NCBI RefSeq assembly: GCF_024158715.1
Contig: NZ_JAMZBC010000005.1
Location: 1-45,702 of the forward strand
Source of the DNA: Halomonas sp. 707D7
GTDB taxonomy: Bacteria; Pseudomonadota; Gammaproteobacteria; Pseudomonadales; Halomonadaceae
DNA: 45,702 bases
Direction: 5' to 3'
Each line of letters begins with the position of its first letter. Positions within the stretch are counted from its first letter, which is position 1. The position numbers were made by a program, and so were the translations under genes. The notes under the pieces were generated by a model, which did not search any database, had not been told where the DNA came from, and saw only the letters and a program-made list of their open reading frames with translations. Below are positions 16,573 to 23,651 of the stretch, one piece after another.

Positions 16573-17078
16573 TATTCTTTGATCCCCGCTTCGCCACTGT
16601 GAAGAATCTCCCGACCGACGACGAAGCGGCCGAACTCCACCGCCATCAGAGTGAAACTGACCGGAAAGACGATGGTGAGTATCCACTTGGGCACGAAATA
16701 CGCGCGCACGTCATAGTCGCTGCGCTCGATGTTCATCATGAAAAGATCCAGCCCCTTCCAGGCCAGCACCAGGCTGACCAGTACGCACAGAAGCGCCACC
16801 GCCCGACTGAGAACGTTCAATACCGGCGGCGGCAGAATGGAGGTGAGCAGTTCGATATGCACGTGTCCACGCTGGCGCACCAGCCAGGGCGCGCCCAGCA
16901 AGGTGAGATAGAACATGGCGTACTCGGTGGAGAGAAAGAACCAGGCCGAGGGTTGAAGCCCTAGATTACGAATCACCACCGACAGCACCACCGCCACCAT
17001 CAGCCATACCAGCATGATGGCGGCGAGCAGGGCCATACCGTTCAAGAGCCAAAGATAGCCGCGTCGTACGTAGCGCAT
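16572..17078 (-). CDS. dctQ: TRAP transporter small permease (DctQ-like)
   Basis: A 168-residue four-helix membrane protein of the DctQ family, with the family's WLVRQRGHVHIELLTSILPP segment (about residues 62-82) and a long N-terminal hydrophobic run. It forms the membrane complex with DctM. It lies between dctP and dctM, overlaps dctM by one base, and is separated from dctP by a strong hairpin that probably reduces permease transcripts relative to the binding protein. Confidence 0.9.
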   Translation of the reverse strand: MRYVRRGYLWLLNGMALLAAIMLVWLMVAVVLSVVIRNLGLQPSAWFFLSTEYAMFYLTLLGAPWLVRQRGHVHIELLTSILPPPVLNVLSRAVALLCVLVSLVLAWKGLDLFMMNIERSDYDVRAYFVPKWILTIVFPVSFTLMAVEFGRFVVGREILHSGEAGIKE

Positions 17079-17105
17079 AGAAAACCCTGGGCAGCGAGTG
17101 CATCA

Positions 17106-17136
17106 CAAGAAAAGCGCAAGGCAACGCCTTGCGCTT
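17106..17136 (-). terminator. Intercistronic terminator between dctP and dctQ
   Basis: A perfect 11-bp stem (AAGCGCAAGGC and GCCTTGCGCTT, 17112-17136) with a three-base loop, followed on the minus strand by TTTTCTTG. It begins 5 bases after the dctP stop. Partial termination here would make the binding protein mRNA exceed the permease mRNA. Confidence 0.75.
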
Positions 17137-17140
17137 CACG

Positions 17141-18139
17141 TTACAGATCGTTGAACTTCTCGATCAGCTCGTCGTAGTGAGTGAGCCCTGCGGGGTGACG
17201 CTCCATCTGGGTGCGCATGCGCGCCCAGGTGGCTTCACGGGCGGCTTCGGCGTAGCGCGTGGCGGCCTCGCCTTCCAGGGTCACCACGGTCATGCCGTTC
17301 TCTTCGAGGGCGGCCTGCTGCTCCACGGCGAGATCATCGAGGCGCTCGGCGCTGTCGCGCTCGTGCTCGATCGCCACTTCCTGAAGGATCTGCTGGGCGT
17401 CGGGGCTCAGCTGGTTCCACTTGTCCAAATTGACGATCACGCCCATGTCGGTGGAGAAGAAGGCAGGGTCGATACGGTAGTTGAGGAAACTGTCCCAGTT
17501 GAGGTCCTCGAGCCCGATCTGGGTCCAGCCGGTGGCGTTGACCACGCTGCGCTCCAGCGCCGAGTAGACGTCGGTGGTGGGCAGGCTGATCGGCTGGGCG
17601 CCGAGGTAGTCCTGGAAGAAGGCGTCGTAGACCGGATTGCTGCGCAGACGCAGCCCCGAGATGCTCAGGTTGCCTTCGCCGTCGAGCTTGGGCTCGTCGA
17701 TGGTGTAGAGGTTGTAGTTCACGCCGCTGTCGAACCAGCCCAGGTAGTAGGTGCCCATCTTCTGCTGGTGAATCTCGTTGAGCAGGTCGAGGCCGCCGTT
17801 TTCCCGCGCGTAGATGGCGTTGGTGTTCGAGGCGACCATGGCGTCGCGCTCGGGCACGGTGCCGGCGTAGAAACTCGCGGCGGTGTAGGCCATGTCCACC
17901 ACGCCGTTGCGTACCGCGTCAGGCTGCTCGGAAAGTCCGATGACCTCGGGGCCGCCGCGTACGTTGATCTGCACCACTCCTTCACCGCGCTCGTTCACCT
18001 TGTCCACGAACTCGAGAAAGCTCTGGGTGTAGATCAGCGACGGGGGGAAGGCGTGAACCGCCGTGATCTGGTCGAGGGCGAAGGCCTGGGTAGCGCCCAG
18101 CGCCGTCAGCACGCCGAGAGTGAGGGTTGTTCTTTTCAT
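17141..18139 (-). CDS. dctP: TRAP transporter periplasmic substrate-binding protein (DctP-like)
   Basis: A 332-residue product from the ATG at 18139, which has GGAGAGA upstream. It opens with a Sec signal peptide (MKRTTLTLGVLTALGATQAFA, cleaved near residue 21). The DctP fold is visible: FLEFVDKVNERGEGVVQINVRGG near 40, GLRLRSNPVYDAFFQDYLGAQPISLPTTDVYSALERSVVNATGW near 160-205. The arginine in LRLRSN is at the place of the conserved residue that binds the substrate carboxylate in TRAP proteins. That suggests a carboxylated ligand. The gene lies next to the LeuCD-like hydratase genes; a tandem-repeat leader is upstream. Confidence 0.92.
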   Translation of the reverse strand: MKRTTLTLGVLTALGATQAFALDQITAVHAFPPSLIYTQSFLEFVDKVNERGEGVVQINVRGGPEVIGLSEQPDAVRNGVVDMAYTAASFYAGTVPERDAMVASNTNAIYARENGGLDLLNEIHQQKMGTYYLGWFDSGVNYNLYTIDEPKLDGEGNLSISGLRLRSNPVYDAFFQDYLGAQPISLPTTDVYSALERSVVNATGWTQIGLEDLNWDSFLNYRIDPAFFSTDMGVIVNLDKWNQLSPDAQQILQEVAIEHERDSAERLDDLAVEQQAALEENGMTVVTLEGEAATRYAEAAREATWARMRTQMERHPAGLTHYDELIEKFNDL

Positions 18140-18208
18140 GAAGGGTCTCTCCTGCACGATGTTGTCTTTGAAAGCGCTTGTTGTCGTGATATCGCAAAAG
18201 GCGTGCAT

Positions 18209-18288
18209 TTCTTGTCTGTATGGCTTCTTGTCTGTATGGCTTCTTGTCTGTATGGCTTCTTGTCTGTGTAGCTTCTTGTTTGCGTGAT
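18209..18288. repeat. Five 16-bp tandem repeats upstream of dctP
   Basis: Three identical units TTCTTGTCTGTATGGC (18209-18224, 18225-18240, 18241-18256) are followed by a two-mismatch copy (18257-18272) and a degenerate fifth copy (18273-18288). The period of 16 is not a multiple of three and no gene spans it. The array lies 70-149 bases before the dctP start, within the 205-bp gap after leuD. It may be a variable spacer, a set of binding sites, or a slippage product. Confidence 0.9.
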
Positions 18289-18298
18289 TTTTTATCGA

Positions 18299-18332
18299 TG
18301 AAAACGGACCCGTCGATGGAACCGGGGGCCGT
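18299..18332 (-). terminator. Possible terminator of the leuCD transcript
   Basis: AAACGG pairs with CCGTTT, with an imperfect CCC/GGG continuation inside. On the minus strand TTTTCATCGATAAAAAA follows, a poor T-run. It lies 12 bases past the leuD stop and would leave dctP to its own promoter. Confidence 0.35.
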
Positions 18333-18344
18333 TTGCCGTGTCGC

Positions 18345-18974
18345 TCACCCCTTGCCGATCAGCTCGGCGCCGGGCGCCCGCGCCCAGGGAAACCGCTCGG
18401 CGTAGCGCGTGGCGAACGCGTCGATCTCGCCTTGATGCTGGCGGGTCATGTCGATGTCGTCCCAGCCGTTGAGTAGCTTGGTGCGCCATACCGGATTGAT
18501 GCTGAACCCGACCTCGACTTCCGCGACGCGAAGGCGCTGCTCGACCAGGTCGATCTTGATGTCCTGAACGTCCGCCAGCACCGCGAGCAGCCGCTCGGCG
18601 TCGTCCTCTTCCACTACCGCCGGCAGCAGGCCGTTGTTGACCGCGTTGGAGGCGAAGATATCGCCGAAGCTCGGGGCGATCACGCAGCGAAAACCGCCAT
18701 CGACCAGGGCGTAGACCGCCGCCTCCCGGGAGGAGCCCGCGCCGAAGTTGCGCCGGCTCACCAGTACTTCGGCGCGCTCGGCGCCGGGCTTGTTGAGGGC
18801 GAAGTCCGCATCGAGTTCGCCCTGGGCATCCCTGCGCACATCGAACAGCAGAAACTGCCCGTAGCCCACGCTTCGCGGCTCCTTCATGAAGCGGGCGGGA
18901 ATCAGTTGATCCGTATCCACGTTGGCCGCGGGCAGACCGATCCCCGGGGCGGTCAGAATATCGAGGGGCTTCAT
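18345..18974 (-). CDS. LeuD-like hydratase small (swivel) subunit, probably catabolic
   Basis: A 209-residue aconitase-family swivelling domain, starting at the ATG at 18974 that overlaps the large-subunit stop (ATGA). NVDTDQLIPARF (residues 18-29) and APSFGDIFASNAVNNGLLP are the usual LeuD landmarks. The conserved loop normally written NFGCGSSREHAPWAL reads NFGAGSSREAAVYAL (76-90), so the Cys, His, Pro and Trp are all changed, which suggests a substrate other than isopropylmalate. Together with the neighbouring large subunit it should hydrate or dehydrate a malate/maleate-type acid. No leuA or leuB is nearby, and the regulon operator links it with the lyase operon. Ordinary isopropylmalate isomerase cannot be fully excluded. 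Confidence 0.85.
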   Translation of the reverse strand: MKPLDILTAPGIGLPAANVDTDQLIPARFMKEPRSVGYGQFLLFDVRRDAQGELDADFALNKPGAERAEVLVSRRNFGAGSSREAAVYALVDGGFRCVIAPSFGDIFASNAVNNGLLPAVVEEDDAERLLAVLADVQDIKIDLVEQRLRVAEVEVGFSINPVWRTKLLNGWDDIDMTRQHQGEIDAFATRYAERFPWARAPGAELIGKG

Positions 18975-20401
18975 GGGGTGTCTCCCGAGGATGGACTCGT
19001 CGCGACCAGCGCGCGCACGTCGCTCAACCGGCCTTCCACGGCGGCGGCAGCCACCATGGCCGGCGACATCAGATGGGTGCGTGCGCCCGGCCCCTGGCGA
19101 CCCTTGAAGTTGCGATTGGTGGTGGAGGCGCAGCGCTCGCCCTTGGGTACCATGTCGCCGTTCATTCCCACGCACATGGAGCAGCCCGAGTGGCGCCACT
19201 CGAGCCCCGCCTCGACGAAGATACGATCGAGCCCTTCGGCCTCGGCCTGGCGCTTCACCTGGGTGGAGCCCGGGGACACGATCCCCGGCACCCGGCTCTT
19301 GCGCCCGCTCAACACCGCCGCCGCCGCGCGCAGATCCTCGATTCGTGCATTGGTGCAGGACCCGATGAAGACCCGGTCGATGGCGATGTCGGTCAGCTTC
19401 TGTCCGGGCGTGAGCCCCATGTAATCGAGGCTGTCGCGAATCTGGCGCGCCTTGGCTCGGTCGTCGCTTTCGTCGGGTACCGGCACGCAGCGGTCGATCG
19501 GCAGCGCCTCCTCCGGGGAGACGCCCCAGGTCACGGTCGGAACGATCTCGGCGGCATCGATCACGATCTCGAGATCGAAGGTGGCGCCGGGGTCGCTCGA
19601 AAGCGTGGACCAGTAGGCACAGGCCTCGATGAACGCCTCGCCTCGAGGGCTATAAGGGCGATCCTTCAGGTAGTCGAAGGTGGTCTGGTCCGGGGCGATC
19701 ATGCCACAGCGCCCGCCGCCTTCGATGGAGAGGTTGCAAAGGGTGAGTCGCGCTTCCATGGAGAGTGCGCGAATCGCCTCCCCGGCGTACTCGATGGCAT
19801 AGCCACGAGCGCCGTCGGCGCCCAGCCGGGCGATCCAGGTCAAGGCGATGTCCTTGGCGGTCACGCCGGGGTCAAGACGCCCCTCGAGGGTGATGCGCAT
19901 CACCTTGGGCCTGGTCTGCCAGAGTGTCTGGGTGGCCAGCACGTGGGCCACTTCCGAGGCGCCGATGCCGAAGGCGATGCTGCCGAAGGCGCCATGGGTC
20001 GCGGTATGGCTGTCGCCGCAGACCATGATCAGCCCCGGCAGGGTCAGCCCCTGCTCCGGCCCCATGACGTGGACGATGCCCTGGCGCGGGTCGTCGAGAC
20101 CGAAAAGGGTCACGCCGTGGCGCTGGGTGTTGTCGCTGAGCTGCTCGATCATCGAGCGCACCTTGGCATCGTCGACCTGCTCGAGGCTTCGTGACCGGGT
20201 CGGCACGTAATGATCGGCGATGCCGAAGGTCAGCGCGGGCCGCGCCACGGGCAGTTCACGCTCGGCCAGCTTGTTGAAGGCGTGAAAGGAGCCTTCGTGC
20301 ACGAAGTGGCGGTCGACCCATAGAAGGCTCTGGCCGCTCTCGCTGCGGTGCACCTCGTGGGCGCGCCACACCTTGTCGAATAGCGTTGTCGGGGTACTCA
20401 T
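18971..20401 (-). CDS. LeuC-like hydratase large [4Fe-4S] subunit, probably catabolic
   Basis: A 476-residue aconitase-family large subunit from the ATG at 20401; the open frame extends upstream without a ribosome site. The three cluster cysteines are at 349 (FIGSCTN), 407 and 410 (HSGCSMC), and VCGDSHTATHGAFG (128-140) and CASTTNRNFKGRQG are intact, so it should be an active hydro-lyase. Sequence style is that of E. coli-type LeuC. Family relatives include isopropylmalate isomerase, dimethylmaleate hydratase and maleate hydratase. Its leader carries the TGTAT-N8-ATACA operator shared with the divergent catabolic operon, so a catabolic hydratase is the more likely role. Confidence 0.88.
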   Translation of the reverse strand: MSTPTTLFDKVWRAHEVHRSESGQSLLWVDRHFVHEGSFHAFNKLAERELPVARPALTFGIADHYVPTRSRSLEQVDDAKVRSMIEQLSDNTQRHGVTLFGLDDPRQGIVHVMGPEQGLTLPGLIMVCGDSHTATHGAFGSIAFGIGASEVAHVLATQTLWQTRPKVMRITLEGRLDPGVTAKDIALTWIARLGADGARGYAIEYAGEAIRALSMEARLTLCNLSIEGGGRCGMIAPDQTTFDYLKDRPYSPRGEAFIEACAYWSTLSSDPGATFDLEIVIDAAEIVPTVTWGVSPEEALPIDRCVPVPDESDDRAKARQIRDSLDYMGLTPGQKLTDIAIDRVFIGSCTNARIEDLRAAAAVLSGRKSRVPGIVSPGSTQVKRQAEAEGLDRIFVEAGLEWRHSGCSMCVGMNGDMVPKGERCASTTNRNFKGRQGPGARTHLMSPAMVAAAAVEGRLSDVRALVATSPSSGDTP

Positions 20402-20502
20402 CGTTCGCTGTCCCGGCCTGTGCCGCTGCGGGCACGCTTTTATTGATATTGGCGTATCGTTGGGCCTGTCGAGGAGATAGGGCTCTTCTCCTGTCACCCC
20501 AT

Positions 20503-20519
20503 ACAACTAGCGCAGTTGT
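20503..20519. promoter_or_regulatory. Second palindrome in the leuC leader
   Basis: ACAACT and AGTTGT in inverse orientation with five bases between, just downstream (in leuC direction) of a possible minus-strand -35 element TTGACC. It differs from the GntR-type operator and might bind another regulator or form a small hairpin. Confidence 0.35.
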
Positions 20520-20557
20520 TATCGACGGGTCAAATGTATTTTTTATTTTTTTAAATC

Positions 20558-20579
20558 TGTATCAAATTTAATACATATG
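20558..20579. promoter_or_regulatory. GntR-type operator, copy 1 (upstream of leuC)
   Basis: TGTAT at 20558-20562 and ATACA at 20571-20575 form a perfect inverted repeat with an A/T-rich eight-base centre, followed by TATG. The 22-base block is identical to the copy at 21472-21493 except for one central base. It lies in the 185-bp gap between the 3' end of gntR and leuC, about 157 bases before the leuC start, in a very AT-rich stretch suitable for a promoter. Confidence 0.75.
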
Positions 20580-20586
20580 GAGCGCA

Positions 20587-21402
20587 TCACGACACGCCAT
20601 CGGTGGGTGTGCTCCCGACTCTCGGCTCCCAGTAGCGCGAGCTGTCGTCGCCGTTGCGCTCCAGGTCGATCTGGAACCGGTAGCGGTCGGGGCGATAGAA
20701 CGCCTCGAGATGCTCGACGCCCCGGCCCTGTTCGTCGAAGACCACGCGGGTCAGCGCGATCAGAGGAGAGCCCACCGATACCTCGAGCGCCTGGGCGATC
20801 TCGTGGCCGGCCAGGGTGGCGGAAATGGACTGGGAAGCATGGTCCACCTTGACGCCGCTGCGCTCGAGCAGTTCGAACAAAGGCGTATTGGCCAGATCCA
20901 TCTCGTCGTAATGCAGCGCGATGGACTCGGGCACGTGAGTCACCAGATAAGAGAACGGCTTCTCGTCGATCATGCGCACGCGCACCGAGCGTTGTGCCCG
21001 GCTGCCCGGGGCCATGCCCAGACGCTCGCCCACCGGCGCAGGCGGCGGCCCGTAGCCGAACTCCAGAAGCCGTACCTGGGAGGCCTGGCTCATCTTGCGC
21101 ATGTTGGGCATCAGATTCGAGACGCTGGCCGTCATCACCGTGGCATCGAGCGGCTGCTCGAGTACCACCGTACCCACCCCGGCCTGGCGCCGCACCAGCC
21201 CCGCCGCATCCAGCGCTTGAATGGCGCGGCGTACCGTCACCCTCGAGACGCCATGCTGCTCGGCCAGCTTGTTCTCGCCGGGCAGCTTGTCGCCCGCGGA
21301 CAGCCGCCCACTCAGGATGGCATCCTTGAGCAGCAGATAGATGCGATGCGACTTCGTTCCCCCTACTGCGCTGCCATGACGCTGACTCACTCCCTGGCCC
21401 AT
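20587..21402 (-). CDS. GntR-family (HutC subfamily) transcriptional regulator
   Basis: A 271-residue regulator from the ATG at 21402, which has GGGAGAG upstream; a GTG 39 bases earlier is in frame but lacks a ribosome site. Residues about 15-80 are the winged helix (SHRIYLLLKDAILSGRLSAGDKLPGENKLAEQHGVSRVTVRRAIQALDAAGLVRRQAGVGTVV). Residues about 105-245 form a UTRA effector domain. HutC-type repressors respond to pathway metabolites or substrates. The gene lies between the leuCD unit and the catabolic operon, and two near-identical palindromes flank it, so it is the obvious local regulator, probably with autoregulation. Confidence 0.92.
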   Translation of the reverse strand: MGQGVSQRHGSAVGGTKSHRIYLLLKDAILSGRLSAGDKLPGENKLAEQHGVSRVTVRRAIQALDAAGLVRRQAGVGTVVLEQPLDATVMTASVSNLMPNMRKMSQASQVRLLEFGYGPPPAPVGERLGMAPGSRAQRSVRVRMIDEKPFSYLVTHVPESIALHYDEMDLANTPLFELLERSGVKVDHASQSISATLAGHEIAQALEVSVGSPLIALTRVVFDEQGRGVEHLEAFYRPDRYRFQIDLERNGDDSSRYWEPRVGSTPTDGVS

Positions 21403-21441
21403 CTGCTCTCTCCCACGTCTTGTAAAAAATTCACGCTGCAC

Positions 21442-21493
21442 TTGACGCCGCCCACAGGGTAGACATAAAAATGTATCAAATATAATACATATG
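21442..21493. promoter_or_regulatory. GntR-type operator, copy 2, with promoter of the catabolic operon
   Basis: TGTAT at 21472-21476 and ATACA at 21485-21489 form the second operator, one base different over 22 bases from the copy at 20558-20579. A plus-strand promoter is suggested by TTGACG at 21442-21447 and CATAAA at 21464-21469 with 16 bases between, which would put the start point inside the operator, a classical repressor position. The same site lies upstream of gntR on the other strand. Confidence 0.75.
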
Positions 21494-21582
21494 AGAGTTC
21501 TTTTTTAAGACTTAACGTGCTGCACCATTATCACCGACGATACCGACATTCGCCTAACCCGCCACTACAAGAGAGGTTCACC

Positions 21583-21999
21583 ATGAACCATGAGGCCGGT
21601 CCACACCGCGCGAGCGACAAGACGCGGGTCCGCGATTTTCTCGCCGCCATGGAAAGGCGCGATCTCGTCGAGGCCGAGGGTTATCTGGCTCGGTCAGTGG
21701 TGATGCGGTTCCCCGGTGCACCGCCCTTTCGTGACCTGCACGACGTGGTGAGCTGGGCACGTACCCGTTACCGGAGCGTACGCAAGACGTTTCACGCGGT
21801 CGATCACTGCGTCACTGCCGAGGCATCCATCGTGGTCTGTCACGGCGAGCTTTCCGTGACCTGGCTCGACGGTACCACGGCCGAGGGCGTGCGCTTCATC
21901 GACCGTTTCGAGCTCAAGCACGGCTTGATCACTCGCCAGGACGTCTGGAACGACCTGGCGCTCGCACCAGGCGTCCCGCTGACCGGCCAAGACGCCTGA
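21583..21999 (+). CDS. NTF2-like (SnoaL-type) small protein
   Basis: A 138-residue protein from the ATG at 21583, preceded by GAGAGG. The pattern is that of the NTF2-like fold: an N-terminal helix (TRVRDFLAAMERRDLVEAEGYL), VVMRFPGAPPFRDLHDVVSWARTRY, then beta strands (FHAVDHCVTAEASIVVCHGELSVTWLDGTTAEGVRFIDRFELKHGLITRQDVWND). This fold is used for isomerases, hydratases and small-molecule binding. It is the first gene of the catabolic operon, so it probably acts on a pathway intermediate; the reaction is unknown. Confidence 0.75.
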   Translation: MNHEAGPHRASDKTRVRDFLAAMERRDLVEAEGYLARSVVMRFPGAPPFRDLHDVVSWARTRYRSVRKTFHAVDHCVTAEASIVVCHGELSVTWLDGTTAEGVRFIDRFELKHGLITRQDVWNDLALAPGVPLTGQDA

Positions 22000-22034
22000 T
22001 TATTACAACGCCCGACCATCACCAAGAGAGCCCT

Positions 22035-22928
22035 ATGACACGCCGAGAGTCCGCCTCCACCACATCGTCGTTGAAACGACACCTTCACGACCCCGCCATC
22101 GTGGTCGCCCCCGGGGTCTTCGATGCCCTGGGCGCCTCGCTTGCCGAGCAGGCCGGCTTCGATACGGTTTACCTTTCCGGCGCCAGCCTCGCCTACACCC
22201 AGCTGGGGCGACCCGACATCGGCCTGTTGAGCATTACCGAGGTCTGCACCGCGATGTCGCACATTCGCGAGCGCACCGAGCTCTCGGTGGTGGTGGATGC
22301 CGACACCGGCTTCGGCAACGCCATGAACGTGATGCGAAGCGTCCGCCTTTTGGAGCGCGCCGGCGCCAACGCCATCCAGCTCGAAGACCAGACCTACCCC
22401 AAGCGCTGCGGCCATCTGCGCGGCAAGACCCTGGTCTCCAAGGGCGAAATGGTCGGAAAATTGCATGCAGCCCTCGACGCGCGGCAAAGCGAAGAGACGC
22501 TGATTATCGGCCGTACCGACGCGCTGGGCGTGGAAGGCACCGACAGCGCCATCGAGCGCGCCCAGGCCTATTTCGAGGCTGGCGTGGACATGCTGTTCAT
22601 CGAGGGCATTCGCACCGACGAGGACATCGACAAGATCATGACCCGATTCAAGGGCAAGGTGCCGATCATGGCCAACATGGTGGAAGGCGGCGATACACCG
22701 CTGCAGAACGCCCAGGCACTGGAAGCGCTCGGCTTCTCGCTGGTGATCTTCCCGGGCGCGCTGGTGCGAGCGATCACCCACATGGCGAGCCGCTTCTTCG
22801 CCACGCTGAAAGAAGACGGCACCACCGACGCCTTCCGCGACCAGATGCTCGATTTCAAGCAGCTCAACGACTACCTGGGCACCCAGAAGATGCTCGACAT
22901 GGGCCAGCGCTACGAAGAGCGCGGATAA
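22035..22928 (+). CDS. Isocitrate lyase/PEP mutase-superfamily carbon-carbon lyase
   Basis: A 297-residue TIM-barrel enzyme. The metal site is VVDADTGFG (D88 and D90) and QLED (E117). The catalytic loop reads KRCGH with Cys125, the mark of the C-C lyases (isocitrate, methylisocitrate, dimethylmalate lyases), whereas PEP mutases lack this cysteine. It should split a 2-hydroxy-di- or tricarboxylate to pyruvate, glyoxylate or oxaloacetate-like products. Next to a LeuCD-type hydratase the best analogue is 2,3-dimethylmalate lyase, which in Eubacterium barkeri follows dimethylmaleate hydratase. Methylisocitrate lyase is less likely because no prpC or prpD is present; oxaloacetate hydrolase-type activity is possible. 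Confidence 0.88.
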   Translation: MTRRESASTTSSLKRHLHDPAIVVAPGVFDALGASLAEQAGFDTVYLSGASLAYTQLGRPDIGLLSITEVCTAMSHIRERTELSVVVDADTGFGNAMNVMRSVRLLERAGANAIQLEDQTYPKRCGHLRGKTLVSKGEMVGKLHAALDARQSEETLIIGRTDALGVEGTDSAIERAQAYFEAGVDMLFIEGIRTDEDIDKIMTRFKGKVPIMANMVEGGDTPLQNAQALEALGFSLVIFPGALVRAITHMASRFFATLKEDGTTDAFRDQMLDFKQLNDYLGTQKMLDMGQRYEERG

Positions 22929-22981
22929 GCGCCGCCAGGCGACCACTTTCAATTTCAATAACGACAAGACAGGAGGCAGCG

Positions 22982-23641
22982 ATGCAGACGACGGACAAGA
23001 CGGCCAAGGAGCTCTTCTTCGAGGTGATGGCCAATCCCCAGCGGGTGCCCTTCGGCTTCGGCAAGAAGGCGGTGCTGGTCAACGTCGACCCGCAGAAGGC
23101 GTACACCCGTACCGACCTTTACAAGACCGCCTACGAGACCGACCCGAAGCAGCTCGAGTACACCAACCAGCTGGCGCGCGGCTTTCGGGCGAGAGGCTGG
23201 CCGGTGGTCTGGACCCACGTGGCATTTCTCGACTCCGCCGAGGACGCCGGCGTCTGGGGCACGCGTACCGACACCCCGGACTCGCTGCAGAACATCAAGT
23301 ACGGCTCCGAGCGAGCCGAGTTCGACGAGCGCGCCGAGATCGACCGCGCGCGTGACGTGATCTACACCAAGCGCATGCCTTCGGCGTTCTTCGAGACGCC
23401 GCTGCAGTCACTGCTGGTGTGGCACCAGGTGGATACGGTCATCATCACCGGCGGCTCGACCTCGGGCTGCATTCGCGCCACCGCGGTGGAGAGCCTTTCT
23501 CGCGGCTATCGCACCATCGTGCCGATGGAGTGCGTGGCGGACAAGCACGAGAGCTACCACTACGCCAACCTGACCGACCTGCACCTGAAGTACGCCGACG
23601 TGCTGCCCGTGGCCGATGTGCTGGCCTGGCTCGAGGGCTGA
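22982..23641 (+). CDS. Isochorismatase-fold cysteine amidohydrolase
   Basis: A 219-residue cysteine hydrolase with the complete triad: Asp36 in VLVNVDPQ, Lys130 in YTKRMPSAFF and Cys163 in STSGCIRATAVE. The GGSTSGCIRATA motif resembles N-carbamoylsarcosine amidase and maleamate amidohydrolase (NicF), rather than isochorismatase itself. It should release ammonia (or carbamate) from an amide, for example a half-amide formed by ring opening. AGGAGG precedes the ATG at good spacing. It lies 53 bases after the lyase and 10 before the first deacetylase-fold gene in the operon. Confidence 0.88.
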   Translation: MQTTDKTAKELFFEVMANPQRVPFGFGKKAVLVNVDPQKAYTRTDLYKTAYETDPKQLEYTNQLARGFRARGWPVVWTHVAFLDSAEDAGVWGTRTDTPDSLQNIKYGSERAEFDERAEIDRARDVIYTKRMPSAFFETPLQSLLVWHQVDTVIITGGSTSGCIRATAVESLSRGYRTIVPMECVADKHESYHYANLTDLHLKYADVLPVADVLAWLEG

Positions 23642-23651
23642 GGAGCGAACG

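Noticed and set aside
18209..18288. Repeat array considered as CRISPR
   Set aside because: The units are adjacent, with no spacers, only 16 bp long and there are no cas genes.
18345..20401. Plain annotation as leucine biosynthesis leuCD
   Set aside because: No leuA or leuB nearby, altered LeuD loop, and an operator shared with a catabolic operon. Kept only as an alternative in the feature text.
22035..22928. Methylisocitrate lyase (prpB) of the propionate pathway
   Set aside because: The active-site loop fits, but no prpC, prpD or acnD is present and the neighbours indicate another hydroxyacid substrate.
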